A stretch of 64,000 nt of DNA from Argyresthia goedartella. Lineage: Eukaryota > Arthropoda > Insecta > Lepidoptera > Argyresthiidae. Position 1 is the stretch's first letter. Each line of letters starts with the position of its first letter. The notes beneath the pieces are model-generated. The model saw nothing but the letters and a program-made list of their open reading frames with translations, had not been told where the DNA came from and ran no database searches. The position numbers were made by a program, and so were the translations under genes. This document shows positions 41,995 to 51,390 of the stretch, in pieces. The stretch covers positions 27,501-91,500 of the forward strand of contig OX463809.1 of the NCBI GenBank assembly GCA_949825045.1, written 5' to 3'.

Positions 41995-43348
41995 TTTTGG
42001 TCAACCCCTCCTGCACCTCCAAGACGAGTTCCTCCTCCAGCCGCATGGACAGCTCCTCGCCCTCAGAGGGCACCACTGCTGGTTCTGGCTCATCGCCTTC
42101 ACCAAGCAGCATGGCCTCCCAGTGCGCGTGCTCGTCCTGCGGTTGAGCAGCAGAACTTTCCCCGACTGCATCGGGGCCTGTTTGCTGCCGCTCTGGAGTG
42201 GAACTCTGGGGCTTGTCTGTTCTTGAAGAAACCCCAGTGATGACCAGCTTAGAGCTGGTCTGCGCTACCACCGGTGGTTCCTTCACAAATTTCCCACCGG
42301 GTCCCTGAAATTTTAGGTAGACCGAACCACTACCAAAAAGGAGCTGTCTGCCCCTTCCCAGCAGGGTCGGCACCACATCTTCAGGGACGTCTGTGATGAG
42401 AAACAGGTTGTCCTGCTGCTCATCCACTTTCTGGAGGAGCCATCGGTCAACCTGTGCCCACTTGTTCATATAGTGGAGGACTACGCCGACGTCGGGCGCA
42501 GACTTCCACTTGCCTCGTTCGTTGGGTATGAGCACCCCACATCGAACCCTGCGGACCATCTCCGATTGGCGTTTCACCACCAACTGTACGTTGGATGGTG
42601 TAGACACACCGGAGACACACTCCCGCAGCCAGTTCAGGGAGTACTCGTCCTCCACGAACAGTTTAAGGTGGCCGTCCTCGTAACGAGGCTTGCCACCGAA
42701 TTTGGGGTTTTCCTTGCTCGGATCCGCCAACGCTTCCCTCAAGATTTTGTCATCAATCTCGTTGAGGATGAGCGTTGATAGATCCTGCGAAATATGACCA
42801 GTAGCGACGTCAGTTACGGCGATGTACTGGTCAGATTTCACCTTCTGAGCATAGGTGACCCCAGCTCTGCGCGCTTCCGTGCACTGCTTTTTAGGCTCCA
42901 CTCGAGGAGAAATACTGTCCTCTAGTCGAGCCCTCTTAGCAGCCGCGCGCTCGTTTTTGCCGGATCTCTTGGCAGATTTCAACTTCTTGTTAGAAGTTGG
43001 ACCACCAGAGAACGCTACGGTAGGTTTAGCCCCGTTTGAGTCTAGGGTTGCCCCTTTGACACCACGGGAGCCGGTCACCTTACCCGCAGCTCCAGCTGTA
43101 TTAACAGCGGGACCGCCATCGGTCGTCACCGTGGCAGATGGAACCCCATCTACGCCGGCAGCGGCCGATGTGGCAGCCAAACGCTGTTTTTTCTTCCACC
43201 GACGATTCGCCTTACGCCCTGGTCCGGTTTGCACCGTATCTGGACGTTTAGTCGATGGGCCCTTCCCTTGCAAAGATTGCTTGGGTGGTTTACCCTTTCG
43301 ACCAACCGTCGTCCAGGCGCTGGCGAAATGCTCGGCGATGTTTGTCGA
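41969..43348 (-). CDS. LOA-type ORF1 (DUF4780-like RNA-binding protein), N-terminally truncated
   Basis: The open frame has a basic N-terminal part (PKQSLQGKGPSTKR, RRWKKKQR, then Ala/Gly-rich and KRARL) and a C-terminal domain from about 43-kb residue 190 onward. That domain carries ILNEIDD, DGHLKLFVEDEYSLNWL, LIPNERGKW, WLLQKVDEQQDNLFLITDV and LLFGSGSVYLKFQG. It resembles the DUF4780 domain of LOA/Bilbo ORF1 proteins, presumed to bind the element's RNA. The frame extends upstream to 43372 only because it runs through the target-site duplication into host DNA. The first possible initiator there is TTG, and no ATG occurs until the C-terminal domain. The natural start codon was therefore lost by 5' truncation. 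Confidence 0.85.
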   Translation of the reverse strand, partial: STNIAEHFASAWTTVGRKGKPPKQSLQGKGPSTKRPDTVQTGPGRKANRRWKKKQRLAATSAAAGVDGVPSATVTTDGGPAVNTAGAAGKVTGSRGVKGATLDSNGAKPTVAFSGGPTSNKKLKSAKRSGKNERAAAKRARLEDSISPRVEPKKQCTEARRAGVTYAQKVKSDQYIAVTDVATGHISQDLSTLILNEIDDKILREALADPSKENPKFGGKPRYEDGHLKLFVEDEYSLNWLRECVSGVSTPSNVQLVVKRQSEMVRRVRCGVLIPNERGKWKSAPDVGVVLHYMNKWAQVDRWLLQKVDEQQDNLFLITDVPEDVVPTLLGRGRQLLFGSGSVYLKFQGPGGKFVKEPPVVAQTSSKLVITGVSSRTDKPQSSTPERQQTGPDAVGESSAAQPQDEHAHWEAMLLGEGDEPEPAVVPSEGEELSMRLEEELVLEVQEGLTKNGVPLPRL

Positions 43349-43403
43349 TTGCAATGTAATGCAGTACCTCAAATTCTAGTCCAGACCTAGTGAGGACTGG
43401 TCT

Positions 43404-43830
43404 CTAGAGTTCCGTACCCGAAGGGTGCCAAACGGGACCCTATTACTAAGCCTCCGCTGTCCGTCTGTCCGTCTGTTACCGGTCTCTACCGGATCAACCA
43501 AAATAGGTAGAGAGCTGAAATTTTCACAGAGGGTGTATTTGTATTGCCGCTATAACAACAAACAATGAAACATACTGGTTATTAAGAATTAAAAGAAGCA
43601 CCCATAAACGAAATAATTGGTATGGCCATTTTCTTAGCCATTTTGTTTTATTTGTTTATCGGTGAAAACTGGACTCTGGCGATCTTATCGGAAAAGATCT
43701 AATCTAAAAATCTCCATACCAAGTCTCAACTGGGTAGTCTTGATAGTTTCGTAATAAAGTTGATGTGATATACAGACGGACAGACAGACATGACGAAACT
43801 ATAAGAGTTCCTTGTTTCTCCATGGAACCT
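43404..43830 (+). repeat. GTTCCGTACC dispersed repeat
   Basis: Starts AGAGTTCCGTACCCGAAGGG, then GGGACCCTATTACTAAG, a GTCCGTCTGTCCGTCTG run, AAATTTTCACAGAGGGTGTA and TTGCCGCTATAACAAC, and ends near CCTTGTTTCTCCATGGAACC. It parallels 47498-47880 in its first half. No coding capacity. Confidence 0.75.
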
Positions 43831-45035
43831 TAAAAAGGAAAGAAGAGTCTTGAATTATTTGTCTTATGGTTCTTTTCTATGGCTCTATTCTTAAGGCATT
43901 CCACTCTTATTTCCTTTTTTTCTTCTCGTCTAAATCTCGTTAAATATGGGTAGCTATTGCTTTAACCAAAATCAAAAATCGAGGGAGATTTTCAATTCAG
44001 CCATGCTTCGAAGACGGATGAACCAATTTAGAAAAATATTATTTTTGTAAAAGGAGGTTTACTTTCCGATTGGTCCCGTTGACGACAGGTCAGGATATAA
44101 TGGGATCCTGGATAAATCGGAGGAACTTTTCAAATGCTATAGGCAGACCTGTAGTGATTTTTGTATTTTTCATAGTAACTCGTGAATTTACTCTCAGAAA
44201 GCATAATTTTGTTGGTTTCGTAATTTCATAATTGCACACAATCGACACACAGAAAAGCTTATGATTTAGGATTGACTGCCGCCTTCTTGACCACATCGAT
44301 TCCAACATTGCTCAAGTTGAATGGTGTGGTGTGGTGTCGGGTAAGGATATAGAGCGCAGGCTCCGAAGCACTGTCCAGCTTGTTTTTTTGACAGTAAAGT
44401 AGGTACTTAAAGTAAATCTTATTTGTTTGCGAACATGGTACAACAAGTTGGTAACATCATAATATAATAAATAGTTCATTTACATGTCTGCGCCAGATTT
44501 AGGCATACAAATATTGGCAGCGGAACGAAAAGCGGAAAGGACAAAGAAATATTGGCAGATGGCTCAGGTAATTGAAACTATTTACATAATATCAATTCAC
44601 GTCAAGTTGAATTAAATTCATGCATAGCCACGGTGAAATAAAATGAATAGACTAAAGAGTTACAGCAAACTTCCCCCTGTCGCCCCCATCCACTCCCATT
44701 TTTCACAAGATGTTGCATAAAAAAGTGGTTTTTTGTAACATCTTGTGAAAAATGAATCCTTAGTGTGCCTCTTAAATTTGATTGAAATCCGTCGATAAAC
44801 TACGCTACAGCACACTTTCCCCCTTTCCCCCCTATCCCCCCCCCCAATCACAAATTGCGATCGACAAAAAAATTAAATGAAATCAAGGAACTTGTCTGCC
44901 AATTTTCGTTAAAATTGGTTGGAAAATGCGACCTGTAGGCGAGATGTCTGATATCGCCTACAGGTCTCCTTGATTTAGTTTAAAATTTTAGTCCACCGCT
45001 CGATATGGACAAAAATAAGCATTTTTGGCCAATCG
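43831..45035. other. Intergenic DNA with two hairpins
   Basis: No gene is recognised. A perfect hairpin occupies 44697-44754 (18-bp arms, 22-nt loop) and a 13-bp inverted pair lies at 44930-44942 and 44954-44966. C-rich runs occur near 44818-44843. Confidence 0.5.
44697..44754. repeat. Perfect hairpin, 18-bp arms
   Basis: Arms 44697-44714 and 44737-44754 (CACAAGATGTT and its complement at the core) around a 22-nt A/T/G-rich loop. No adjacent element end was identified. Confidence 0.9.
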
Positions 45036-45294
45036 ACCCGAATGGCCGAGTCGGCAGTGACCCTGCCTACGAAGCCAAGGGTCCCGGGTTCGAGTCCCGG
45101 TGGGTGATCAAATATTTGTTTGATGAGAACGGATGTTTGTACCCTAGTCATGGTTGTTTATCTATCTATGTATAATATTTATCTATATAAGTAAGTGTAT
45201 CGTTGTCTAGTACCCAAGATACAGGGAATCCTAGTTTGGAGCTAGATCAATGTGTGTCACTAGTGTCCAAGGTATTATTATTATTATTATTATA
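45036..45294 (+). repeat. tRNA-derived SINE with A and B boxes and a (TTA)n tail
   Basis: Pol III promoter elements: A box TGGCCGAGTCGG at 45043-45054 and B box GGTTCGAGTCC at 45087-45097, 44 bp apart as in a tRNA. The unrelated body includes GTACCCAAGATACAGGGAATCC and ends in ATTATTATTATTATTATTAT at 45273-45292. The body is related to copies at 27586-27750 and 63010-63095. SINEs depend on a LINE for movement; the tail type does not match any LINE tail in this window. Confidence 0.85.
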
Positions 45295-45609
45295 ATCTCG
45301 AAACTGGATGCTTCGCTAGCTCCGTCAATTATAAATTAATCTGTTCATTGTAAAAGTTTCTTTAAAATGTCAAGAGATCATAAGTATAATTAAAATTAAT
45401 TAAAATTTCAATAAAAAAAGTCGTCAATTTTATAAATACAATTTTCCAATAAAGTATCAAAGAATTTCCGCATAGAAGTTTAGGTTTTTAAGTAAGTCAG
45501 GTAGTAGATTATATAATTGTATACCCCACAGTAGAATCTATCATAACAGGCGGGGCACTGGTTAAGACTGCTGAGATCCACATTACTAGCTTGTAGGTCC
45601 TGAGCCTTA
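45295..45609. other. No recognisable gene
   Basis: AT-rich spacer with no motif identified. Confidence 0.4.
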
Positions 45610-45840
45610 CCTATACCAAGCGTTTTTAGAAACTCAGTTTAGGTATCTGAATCGAATCGGAATAAGACGTTGTGGAACCCCCCTGGATGTTATACGAAAG
45701 ACAGATAAATACGTTCTTGAATGGAGAAGAGATAATGTAATTCCGTGTACTGTACCGCAATGTGTGGCGTCGAGGGGCAGAATATGCAGATTAAAGGAGT
45801 CGGCTATGGCCTTCAGGTTGTCAGAATAGAAATTGTTTTT
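45610..45840 (-). pseudogene. LINE endonuclease fragment (related to 1-3226)
   Basis: The minus strand reads KNNFYSDNLKAIADSFNLHI then LPLDATHCG (about 45745-45840). This parallels LKSLVSSLNLHILPLGATHF in the endonuclease of the left-edge LINE. The downstream part toward 45610 is less certain. The 5' end coincides with a perfect inverted duplication. Confidence 0.6.
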
Positions 45841-45866
45841 GACTCCTTAAAAACAATTTCTATTCT
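45823..45866. repeat. Perfect hairpin, 18-bp arms, at the 5' end of a LINE fragment
   Basis: Arms 45823-45840 and 45849-45866 around GACTCCTT. The inner arm is endonuclease coding sequence (minus strand KNNFYS); the outer arm is its inverted copy, lying just beyond the point where LINE homology ends. Confidence 0.9.
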
Positions 45867-47497
45867 TATACATTAAAACAGTTATTGAAAACACCGAGAA
45901 TGAGGGTGTCATTATAAATAGGTGCGAGTTCATTGAAGAGAAATCCGAATGTGTCGTAGAAGTCGATGCGAAGAGAGGGACTTTAAAGAACACAGATGAG
46001 GACCTTATTATAGTGCAGAATTATTTCGAGAAAGAGATATTCAGCAGACTCGAAGTACTCGCTAGGGGACGCGCTGATCAACTTGCGCGGAATTTCCGCA
46101 TGAATCTAGTTAGCGAAACCCTATCCTCATCGTATTTTCCGACTCTGTTTTTCCTTTAAAACAGTTATCTGGTAGGGAGTACGTAGAAGATGACAGCCAT
46201 GGCTTCAGGAATGATAAATGATGGCTTCTCCGAGACCAGAGACAAGAATGCTGTCCACGCATTTGTAAGTGGAACTGATAATCAAGACAATTCTAGGTAT
46301 CCCACAGGTTGCAATATGGATACTTTATTATGGTTTCTAAGTAATGTATATAGTGCTCGTCATAATGCATATAGTGAAATGAATGTGATGGTGACGTAAC
46401 AGGAGAGCTTCTCAATAATTTATCAACGTTAATCAGGAGCTGAACTTGGAATCATGGAGAAATGGAGGGATTGCTTCAAATAATAAATGCACACTTTTTG
46501 GGCCATTCGGGTATTTTGTATATTATCTACTTATAAACCCATCATTAGATTCGTCGTCGTGTCAAGACCTTATCATATTTCCTAGCGATGTTCTCACCAT
46601 CATCACCCGATGATGGATCTCGATGAATGGTATTCTTACTTATAAACCCATCGAGTTTGGGCTCATTTGATTCGTCTTCACAAGACGTTTTTATAATTAG
46701 ATAATTTTTAAAATACTACAATTATTTGTTAATGCCGACGAAAATGTGTACCTAACACTCAAAGGGTAAGGTATTAAGACATGCCAGGGAAGCCTTCCGT
46801 ATTCCGGCTACCTTATCGAGATATGCTCCCGTACACAGCAAAACAAATACGATCTACTTCTAACAAGCATCTTCTATTATTGTGTGTACACACACACCAT
46901 CGATTAGGGAGTGCGATGAAACAATAATGGTCGATACATTCGATCGTACTATAGTGGCGGCGGCTTGTTGTAGTTGTAGTAGTAGCACGAGCACGTGATC
47001 GCTTGTTTTTATTAAATTGCTAGTGTATTTTTAAACCGCGCAGCGTGCGCGTGCGCGGGCACCGGGCACCGACGATGTATCGAGCTCACTCGCTGCTGGT
47101 GCCAACTGCCCGCACGCTGCGGGGTTGCAAGTTTTTTGTCTCATTGGGGTAGGTGAAGAGTGAGAGAATTAAACGTAAAACACTACTTGAAAATGTTTAA
47201 TAGGTACAACTTCTGCAGTGGTTTTGTGTTTTTACGTTGTTTTTACTTTTCAACACAAATTTGAACTATGGTCATAGGGATTTGGACCCCAATTCGTGCC
47301 CTCCCCTCCTCCTTTCCCTTATACACCCCTTACTTACAGAAATAAAACGAGATTTTTTATGAAACTACTACCAAGCAGTATTAACTATTATCTAACTAAG
47401 ATGCTCAATCAGCTAATCATTATTTACAAAGAGGGTCTTCTACGACTGGCTTATCCAAAGGGGATCGAACCTTTCTGGCATAAACCTCCCCATTTTT
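45867..47497. other. Intergenic DNA with a GC-rich pocket
   Basis: No gene is recognised. A single copy of the CCCATCGAGTTTGGGCTC minisatellite motif occurs near 46640. At about 46930-47110 is a GC-rich pocket with an imperfect inverted pair (GCAGCGTGCG near 47040 and CCCGCACGCTGC near 47108), possibly a CpG promoter. Confidence 0.4.
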
Positions 47498-47880
47498 AGG
47501 GTTCCGTACCCAGAGGTTAAAAACGGGACCCTATTACTAAGACTCAGCTGTCCGTCTGTTTGTTTGTCTGTCCGTCTGTCACCAGGCTGTATCTCATGAA
47601 TCGTGATAGTTAGACAGTTGAATTTTTCACTGATGATGTGTTTCTGTTGTGGCTATAACAATTAATACTAAAAACGGAATAAAATATATATTTAAGGGGG
47701 GCTCCCATACAACAATTATTTCAATACCACATACAAACTTATGAATGGTTACGTACATGGAGTTTGAACAACATTTTGCTATGTAAAATCCAAACTATTC
47801 ACTCCAAACCATCCCTACCTTGTTCGGTAGTACGGAACCCTTCGTGAGCGAGTCCGACTCGCACTTGGGCTGTTTTTTGT
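47498..47880 (+). repeat. GTTCCGTACC dispersed repeat, near-complete copy
   Basis: Begins TTTAGGGTTCCGTACCCAGAGG and GGGACCCTATTACTAAGAC, then CTGTCACCAGGCTGTATCTC, and ends in GTACGGAACCCTTCGTGAGC and CCGACTCGCACTTGG. Start (GGTTCCGTACC) and end (GTACGGAACCC) are inverted complements, so the family may have terminal inverted repeats. Confidence 0.75.
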
Positions 47881-48752
47881 TCGCGCACACGATGAATGTG
47901 GTACAAATTTATATGTATGATAGTGGACACTTATATAAACAAAAATGTCATGTAATATTGTACCCTAAACGATCACGATAGCGAGATAATTGGAAGAAAG
48001 AATCAATTGTTCTTATATTATATATACGTTATTTAGTTACAAGACAACCTATTTAAAAGCTTATTAAAAGGGTACAAAATCTTTAAAAAAAATAAAAATA
48101 AGTTTTTTCTTTAAAAAGATATTCGAAAAAGATCAAAAACACCAAAGAAAACGTCCGTTAAAGTATTAAACCGGCTTAAAACACCAAAGTAAACGTCTGT
48201 TAAAGTAATAAACCGGCTTAAAACACCAAAGTAAATGTCTGCTAAAGTAATAAACCGGCTTAAAACATCCTCGCTCATATTTTTTTAAACGTAGCAGAGT
48301 AATTATCAAAATAATTGTACATGGCCCATATTTTGTTGTGTCGTAAAAGTTTGACCATAAATAAATCGATGTCTTTCTATCGGAAATTTGTAATTACTAG
48401 TTTGTACTTGCGCAAAACATTACTCTGCATTCGGCTATGATTGTAGATCGAGGTAGTTTAAGTCATTTGTAATTAAATATTTTAAAACATAAAAGTGGAT
48501 ATTTTTCAATCTCAACTTTCTCATACAAATACAAAATGTCGCAAAGTTCTTAAATTTTTGGATTCGCCTTAAAATATATCTTATCGTATGTTTTAAGCAT
48601 TTATTTTCTACTAATCTGCTTAAGATATGTTTAGACTTTATGTTTAGATATGTTTATTATAACCATGTCGCAAAAATTATCATTTCGCAACAACAGTTTC
48701 GATGGACAGGATGTTTAGGACTTTTTGATGTTTCAGAATGAAAACCTAATTA
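47881..48752. other. AT-rich DNA with a 42-bp minisatellite
   Basis: Apart from the tandem repeat at 48137-48264, nothing was recognised. Confidence 0.45.
48137..48264 (+). repeat. 42-bp tandem repeat, three copies
   Basis: The unit carries ACACCAAAGTAAACGTCTG then TTAAAGTAATAAACCGGCTT. Copies start near 48139, 48181 and 48223 with a few substitutions. Confidence 0.9.
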
Positions 48753-49541
48753 CCTAGTCGGTCCATAAGTTCTGTCACAAATATTTTGCCGCATAGTAAA
48801 TAATACCAAGTTTTATTTTATTTAATACTATATATGGTTTGATAGCTCATTAAATACTGATAAATTAGAACGATTATTGGATTTAAATGCTTAAAGCCAT
48901 ATTACACAAATGCTAGTTTCTTCAGAGATTTTGCACTTTTTTACCCAATCAAAAATACGGACGTGATTCACTTTATCTTTTTTCCATGACTCTTAAAACC
49001 TTTCAAACTTACGTGAGATTTTAGTCAGAACCCTCCCTGAACCCGTTACCTTCATTTTGAAGCATAAGATAACTAAGTCTGGGTAAAACTAATTTTCATA
49101 TTCACATTTTACGTAGTGTACTTGTTGCCCACAAGATCATTTTTATACGTTTTTCTGAAAACGTTAAAAGTACGTAAAGTTCTCTTTGGGAGCAGTTGGA
49201 ACTGAAAGCTAACAGAAAATCAAATGCTAGTTGTTAAGCATGGTCTAAAATCGAGGTTTCAGAATAAATAAAAAAAACCTTGTTGGTTATCTGGAACATT
49301 GTTTTTTTTATTAAATTTGTGGTAAGTGGTATTTTTGTCAGTTGCGGCGTGTTTTGGGTTCGCGATTGTCTCAAGTTATAAGGTTTTTTGTCATATTGCG
49401 ATAATCGTACAAAATGTATTGTATTGCAATTTGATTCGTATAAAATAAGCTTTTTAATCATGTATAATACGAATAGGAAAATGTTTATTGCTGAGTTTTA
49501 TCTATCAAAAACCTTGTGACAGAACTTAAGGACCGACTAGG
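48753..49541. mobile_element. Mariner-type MITE, 789 bp
   Basis: Terminal inverted repeats CCTAGTCGGTCCATAAGTTC (start 48753) and the matching complement ending at 49541 (GTGACAGAACTTAAGGACCG onward) agree over about 26 bp with one mismatch. TA flanks both ends (48751-48752, 49542-49543). The interior is AT-rich with no transposase motif, so it is non-autonomous. Its ends resemble those of the mariner at 51391-52680. Confidence 0.9.
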
Positions 49542-50161
49542 TATTACTAATGGCAACACTAAGACGGTTCTGATTGGTTGTAAAAGTTACCGTTTAGTCA
49601 CATTTCGCCACGAATTCTAAAGATTAACAGTTTAGCAACGCATAAAGGTGCGTCTACAATGTATTATAAATGATGTACATACCTACAAAAAAAATATTAT
49701 ACCTTTTATTTCACTATCATATCATCATGTCTATGTAAGTATGGGTGTATCATTTTGTCAGGTGCAGAAAACAATTTAGAATTTTAAAGACTAATCCATC
49801 TACAAAGCTTCACCCGAGTATCACGGCCAAACTACTGAACCGGTTACGATGAAACTTTGAATGCTTTATATTGATTGATTGATTGATTGATCAGTCTAAA
49901 AAACTGTTTCAAAACATGTTTTAATAAAAATGATTCAAAATAACCTAGATAGACCTTAGAGATAGAGCTTACTATTTTGATTACGCGTCTGAGAATGTAA
50001 ATGTCATCTTTTTTTTTCTTTTTTTTTGGCAAACATGCCGTTATCACTGCCTGAAAGGTCAAGGCGAAATAGAGGCCGCTTAAAAGTAGAAAAGCCCGAA
50101 AATATGAAGAGATTAGAATTAAAAATCTAGTAAAAGGGAATGAAAAAAAAAGATATCAGAA
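49542..50161. other. No recognisable gene
   Basis: AT-rich, with GATTGATTGATTGAT simple sequence near 49876. No frame is recognised. Confidence 0.45.
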
Positions 50162-51284
50162 ATGACAGAAGAGGAAAATAAATTGCAGCGTGAACATTGG
50201 AAGAAAGCAAATGATAAAAGATATATTAAGAAAATAGAAACAAAAGAACCATTGCTGGTCCATCAAATGAAAACGACACGGAAAAGACCAAGAAGAAATG
50301 AAACAGAAGAACTCATGGCAGAAAATGAAGTTATAAAACAAGAAAATGCTATTTTATCCAGAAAAAAAAAACCTGACACGAATGATATACCGAAAAATGT
50401 AAAAACTAAGCATCCACAAAGAAGTAGTCAGCTAGTTTATAATATGGCGGTATTTGACATTTTACACAAAATAATGAAAAATATTGATATAGGTACACCT
50501 GTGACATCATTATTCATGGTCCTCACAAAGGCATTTGACTATGTGGATCACAACACTTTGCTAAATAAACTAAGCAGTTGTGGCATTCGAGGTAATGTAC
50601 AAAACCTACTTAAATCATACCTGGGCGAACGCACGCAATTAACACAAGTTAACAGAATATGTCCAAAAACAAAGACAGAGCTTGTATACAGCTCTGAAAT
50701 TAGAAATATTTATTACGGTATACCTCAAGGGAGTGTACTAGGTCCCCTGTTATTTAATATATACATTAATGATTTTCCCAAAGCCATACATCACCCAATG
50801 GTATTATTTGCTGAAGACAGTACCATAACGTTTGTTGGAGAAAATCTTGACAACTATGAAATTGACATAAATATTACTTTCAAATTTATAATTGATAAAA
50901 ATAATATTATAATTAATCTTTGACAAAACGAAATTGATGACATTTGCATTAGGGCGTAAACAAGATTGAATATAACTTATTTAGGTAAACAAATTGAACA
51001 AACAGAGACTATTAAGTTTTTAGGCTTACACATCGATCGCAACATATCCTGGAACTGGCATATCGAAAAACTACAAAAACAACTTAATCAGTTTTTCGTA
51101 TGCCATGTACATGCTCGCCAAGACTGTAAACACTGATGCCGTAATTGCCGCATACCACGGCTTCGTTGAATCCTCCTTGAGATACGGTATAATTTTCTGG
51201 GGCAATGCCACAGGCAATGACAAAATATTTAAAGCACAGAGGAAGTGTATTAGGGCAGTGTGTAAACTTGTCCCTACGGATCGC

Positions 51285-51287
<3 letters not shown>
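50162..51287 (+). pseudogene. LINE RT fragment fused to an unrelated basic N-terminal segment
   Basis: An open frame from 50162 to 50923 begins with about 80 residues rich in Lys, Glu and Arg (EEENKLQREHWKKANDK; a heptad-like ELMAENEVIKQENAIL), which I do not recognise as LINE. From about 50430 it is reverse transcriptase: SQLVYNMAVFDILHKIM, LTKAFDYVDHNTLLNKL, YGIPQGSVLGPLLFNIY and then FAEDS where FADD is expected (about 50807-50820), so the first catalytic Asp is Glu. After a stop at 50921 other frames give IKFLGLHIDRNISW, then FVESSLRYGIIFWGNA and KAQRKCIRAVC. It ends at a TA microsatellite. It is inactive. Confidence 0.75.

Positions 51288-51340
<53 letters not shown>
51288..51340. repeat. 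(TA)n microsatellite
   Basis: About 26 uninterrupted TA units directly at the 3' end of LINE homology. Frames reading Tyr-Ile repeats through it are artefacts. Confidence 0.95.
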
Positions 51341-51345
<5 letters not shown>

Positions 51346-51390
51346 GGCAAGGTCAGAAGTTTAAGTTTATTAAAAAAGAGTTTGTATATA

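Larger units (their letters stand above)
38287..43348 (-). mobile_element. LOA-clade LINE with 13-bp target-site duplication
   Basis: Bounded by identical 13-mers TTGCAATGTAATG at 38274-38286 and 43349-43361. In the element's sense it ends TTACAATTGACAATTGA, a short tandem tail, and starts within ORF1 coding sequence. It carries two overlapping ORFs, endonuclease, RT and RNase H, with no interruption in over 5 kb. The exact duplication and intact frames indicate a recent insertion. LOA assignment rests on the ORF1 type and the EN-RT-RNase H order. Confidence 0.92.

Noticed and set aside
41834..43379. Plus-strand open frames of 100-174 codons
   Set aside because: They are antisense shadows of the LOA ORF1, which has recognisable domain content on the minus strand.
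47030..47115. GC-rich inverted pair as a regulatory palindrome
   Set aside because: Arms are imperfect and widely spaced; likely a composition effect.
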